NCBI RefSeq assembly: GCF_013408245.1
Contig: NZ_JACBYS010000013.1
Coordinates: 1 to 44,091, forward strand
DNA length: 44,091 bases
Direction: 5' to 3'
From: Duganella sp. 1224
Lineage (GTDB): Bacteria > Pseudomonadota > Gammaproteobacteria > Burkholderiales > Burkholderiaceae_D
Made by a program: the position numbers and the translations under genes. This document shows positions 42,754-44,091 of this stretch, one piece after another. Within the stretch, counting starts at the first letter, position 1, and each line of letters begins with the position of its first letter. The notes under the pieces were generated by a model. The model was not told the origin of the DNA, made no database searches, and was given only the letters and a program-made list of their open reading frames with translations.

Positions 42754-42772
42754 ATTTGAAACCTCTTCAAAT
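42754..42772 (-). promoter_or_regulatory. Leader hairpin presenting the rplU ribosome-binding site
   Basis: ATTTGAA and TTCAAAT form a perfect 7-bp stem immediately before the start codon, and the 5-nt loop is the GAGGT Shine-Dalgarno. The stem is AT-only apart from one G-C pair, so it should be weak. It may tune translation or be a site for feedback. Confidence 0.5.
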
Positions 42773-42809
42773 GTTAAGAAAATCCACCGGGCAAACCGGG
42801 GAACCGCAG

Positions 42810-42838
42810 ATTATACACAGGAACCAATTTTGCGTCAA
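42810..42838 (-). promoter_or_regulatory. Strong sigma-70 promoter of rplU-rpmA
   Basis: TTGACG (42838-42833) and a consensus TATAAT (42815-42810) are separated by exactly 17 bp on the minus strand. The start near 42803 gives a leader of about 50 nt. Confidence 0.88.
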
Positions 42839-42963
42839 AAACTATTCACAAATCGCGGAGGGCGTGGTATGTCAAACAAGTTTGCCGGGCGGGTTGCTTA
42901 ACATAGCGTTAATTTACCAGGGCCGAACGCAGGGGGCAGCGCCCCGTGGGGCGGGTCATGACG

Positions 42964-42969
42964 TATAAT
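42964..42969 (+). promoter_or_regulatory. -10 box of ispB
   Basis: A consensus TATAAT lies 34 bp upstream of the TTG start at 43004. A GC-rich dyad CGCCCC-GT-GGGGCG sits at 42940-42953, where the -35 would be, and no -35 consensus is seen. Confidence 0.55.
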
Positions 42970-43003
42970 TCCGGCACCAATAGTCTAACTGCACAGGTTC
43001 GCC

Positions 43004-43993
43004 TTGTCTGCCGCCACTCAAAACGTCAACCAAAACACCATCACCCACACCATTGCCGCCGACATGGACGCGGTCAACGCGGTGATCCGCCAACGCCTGC
43101 ATTCCGAGGTTTCCCTCGTCAATCAGATTGCTGAATACATCATCAGCGCCGGCGGCAAACGCATCCGTCCGGTACTGGTCCTGCTGGTGGCCAACGCCTG
43201 GTCCTACAAGGGCACGGCGCACCACGAGCTGGCGGCGGTGGTCGAGTTCATCCACACCGCCACGCTGCTGCACGACGACGTGGTGGATGAATCGTCGCTG
43301 CGCCGCGGCCGCGCCACCGCCAACGCGCTGTTCGGCAACGCCGCCTCGGTGCTGGTGGGCGACTTCCTGTATTCGCGTTCGTTCCAGATGATGGTCGGCC
43401 TGAACAACATGCGCGTGATGCAGATCCTGTCGGACGCCACCAACGTCATCGCCGAGGGCGAGGTGCTGCAACTGCTCAACATGCACGACCCGGACGTGAC
43501 GCAGGAACGCTACCTGCAGGTGATCCGCTCCAAGACCGCCAAGCTGTTCGAGGCGGCCGCCGAGCTGGGCGCGCTGGTGGCCGGCGCCACGGACGAGCAG
43601 ATCGCCGCCGCCGGCGAATACGGCCGCTCGCTGGGCACGGCGTTCCAGCTGATCGACGACGTGCTGGACTACGCCGGCGACGCCAGCGAGATCGGCAAGA
43701 ACGTCGGCGACGACCTGCGCGAAGGCAAGCCGACCTTGCCGCTGATCTATCTGATGGAGAACGGCACGCCCGAGCAGCGCGAGCTGGTGCGCTCGTGCAT
43801 CGAGAACGGCGACGAGCAGCACTTCGACGCCATCCTGGCCGCGATCACCAGCAGCGGCGCGCTGGACTACACGCGCGAGCAAGCCGTGATTGCCGCCAAG
43901 CGCGCATCCGAAGCGATCGCCGGCCTGCCGGACAGCATCTACAAGGAATCGCTGCAGCAACTGGCCCACTTCTCGGTCCACCGCAACCACTAA
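43004..43993 (+). CDS. ispB: Octaprenyl diphosphate synthase (trans-polyprenyl diphosphate synthase)
   Basis: A 329-aa prenyltransferase that extends farnesyl diphosphate with isopentenyl units to make the ubiquinone side chain. The two aspartate-rich motifs are DDVVD (91-95, LLHDDVVDESSLRRG) and DDVLD (218-222, QLIDDVLDYAGD). GGKRIRPVLVLL is the substrate-binding block. The start is taken as TTG at 43004, with AGG 7-9 nt upstream and a TATAAT box 34 bp before. The first ATG is at codon 21 and would trim the variable N-terminus. It is divergent from rplU, the usual arrangement, and ends at long palindromic element B. Confidence 0.95.
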   Translation: MSAATQNVNQNTITHTIAADMDAVNAVIRQRLHSEVSLVNQIAEYIISAGGKRIRPVLVLLVANAWSYKGTAHHELAAVVEFIHTATLLHDDVVDESSLRRGRATANALFGNAASVLVGDFLYSRSFQMMVGLNNMRVMQILSDATNVIAEGEVLQLLNMHDPDVTQERYLQVIRSKTAKLFEAAAELGALVAGATDEQIAAAGEYGRSLGTAFQLIDDVLDYAGDASEIGKNVGDDLREGKPTLPLIYLMENGTPEQRELVRSCIENGDEQHFDAILAAITSSGALDYTREQAVIAAKRASEAIAGLPDSIYKESLQQLAHFSVHRNH

Positions 43994-43997
43994 CCCA

Positions 43998-44091
43998 ACT
44001 CCGGGGTCAGGTCCTCCATTTCTACACGACCTCTGCCGTACGCGCGCGTACGGCAGAGGTCGTGTAGAAATGGAGGACCTGACCCCGGAGT
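43998..44091. repeat. Long palindromic element B (at least 94 bp, perfect)
   Basis: Two perfectly complementary 47-nt arms meet with no spacer at 44044/44045, where the centre is CGCGCGCG. The element starts 4 bp after the ispB stop and reaches the last base of the window, so it may be longer. The arm reads ACT then CCGGGGTCAGGTCC, the same outer sequence as element A. Confidence 0.95.

Overview
The window is a 44 kb stretch of GC-rich bacterial chromosome made almost entirely of core genes. Gene content and order (rplU-rpmA-obgE-proB with divergent ispB, glnA followed by ntrBC, PHB turnover genes, tkt-gap) point to a betaproteobacterium of the Burkholderiales, most likely Oxalobacteraceae (Massilia/Duganella-like). 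That placement is inference from gene content. There is no rRNA, tRNA, prophage, insertion sequence or CRISPR array.

Layout. 0.1-3.2 kb: gap and tkt (minus), central carbon metabolism. 3.3-6.4 kb: an Oar-like TonB-dependent receptor (minus) with a 0.5 kb AT-rich upstream region. 6.9-10.7 kb: rsmE, an FAD-dependent oxidoreductase and a convergent GAF-histidine kinase. 11.0-14.7 kb: a second TonB-dependent receptor with a strong terminator, and directly against it a cyclase-family gene that has lost its N-terminus. 14.7-17.5 kb: corA, an AraC-type regulator and a divergent short-chain dehydrogenase. 17.6-22.3 kb: the nitrogen module glnA - DUF4124 gene - ntrB - ntrC, with a sigma-54 promoter and three NtrC-like sites upstream of glnA. 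22.5-27.8 kb: a rhodanese, a TAXI-type binding protein and a very divergent class A penicillin-binding protein. 27.9-32.3 kb: a tightly coupled five-gene minus-strand operon (beta-propeller, polysaccharide deacetylase, sterol-desaturase-like, EI24, CinA-like). 32.4-38.1 kb: FKBP, a lone anti-sigma-like protein, HU, acyl-CoA-binding protein, PHA granule-region protein, fdxA plus its NADP reductase, and an intracellular PHB depolymerase. 38.2-44 kb: rsxB-nth, proB, obgE-rpmA-rplU and ispB.

The feature least explained by the genes is a set of seven palindromic elements, all beginning within about 35 bp of a stop codon. Five are about 62-66 bp, all in one orientation, built from two GGGGTCWGACCCC units inside complementary outer arms. 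Two are much longer: near-perfect or perfect inverted repeats of 96 and at least 94 bp that share the outer GGGGTCAG/CTGACCCC ends. The two long copies differ at nine aligned arm positions, yet every difference is matched in the opposite arm, so perfect pairing is preserved. They look like a dispersed REP-like family acting at gene ends; no mobilising enzyme is present in the window.
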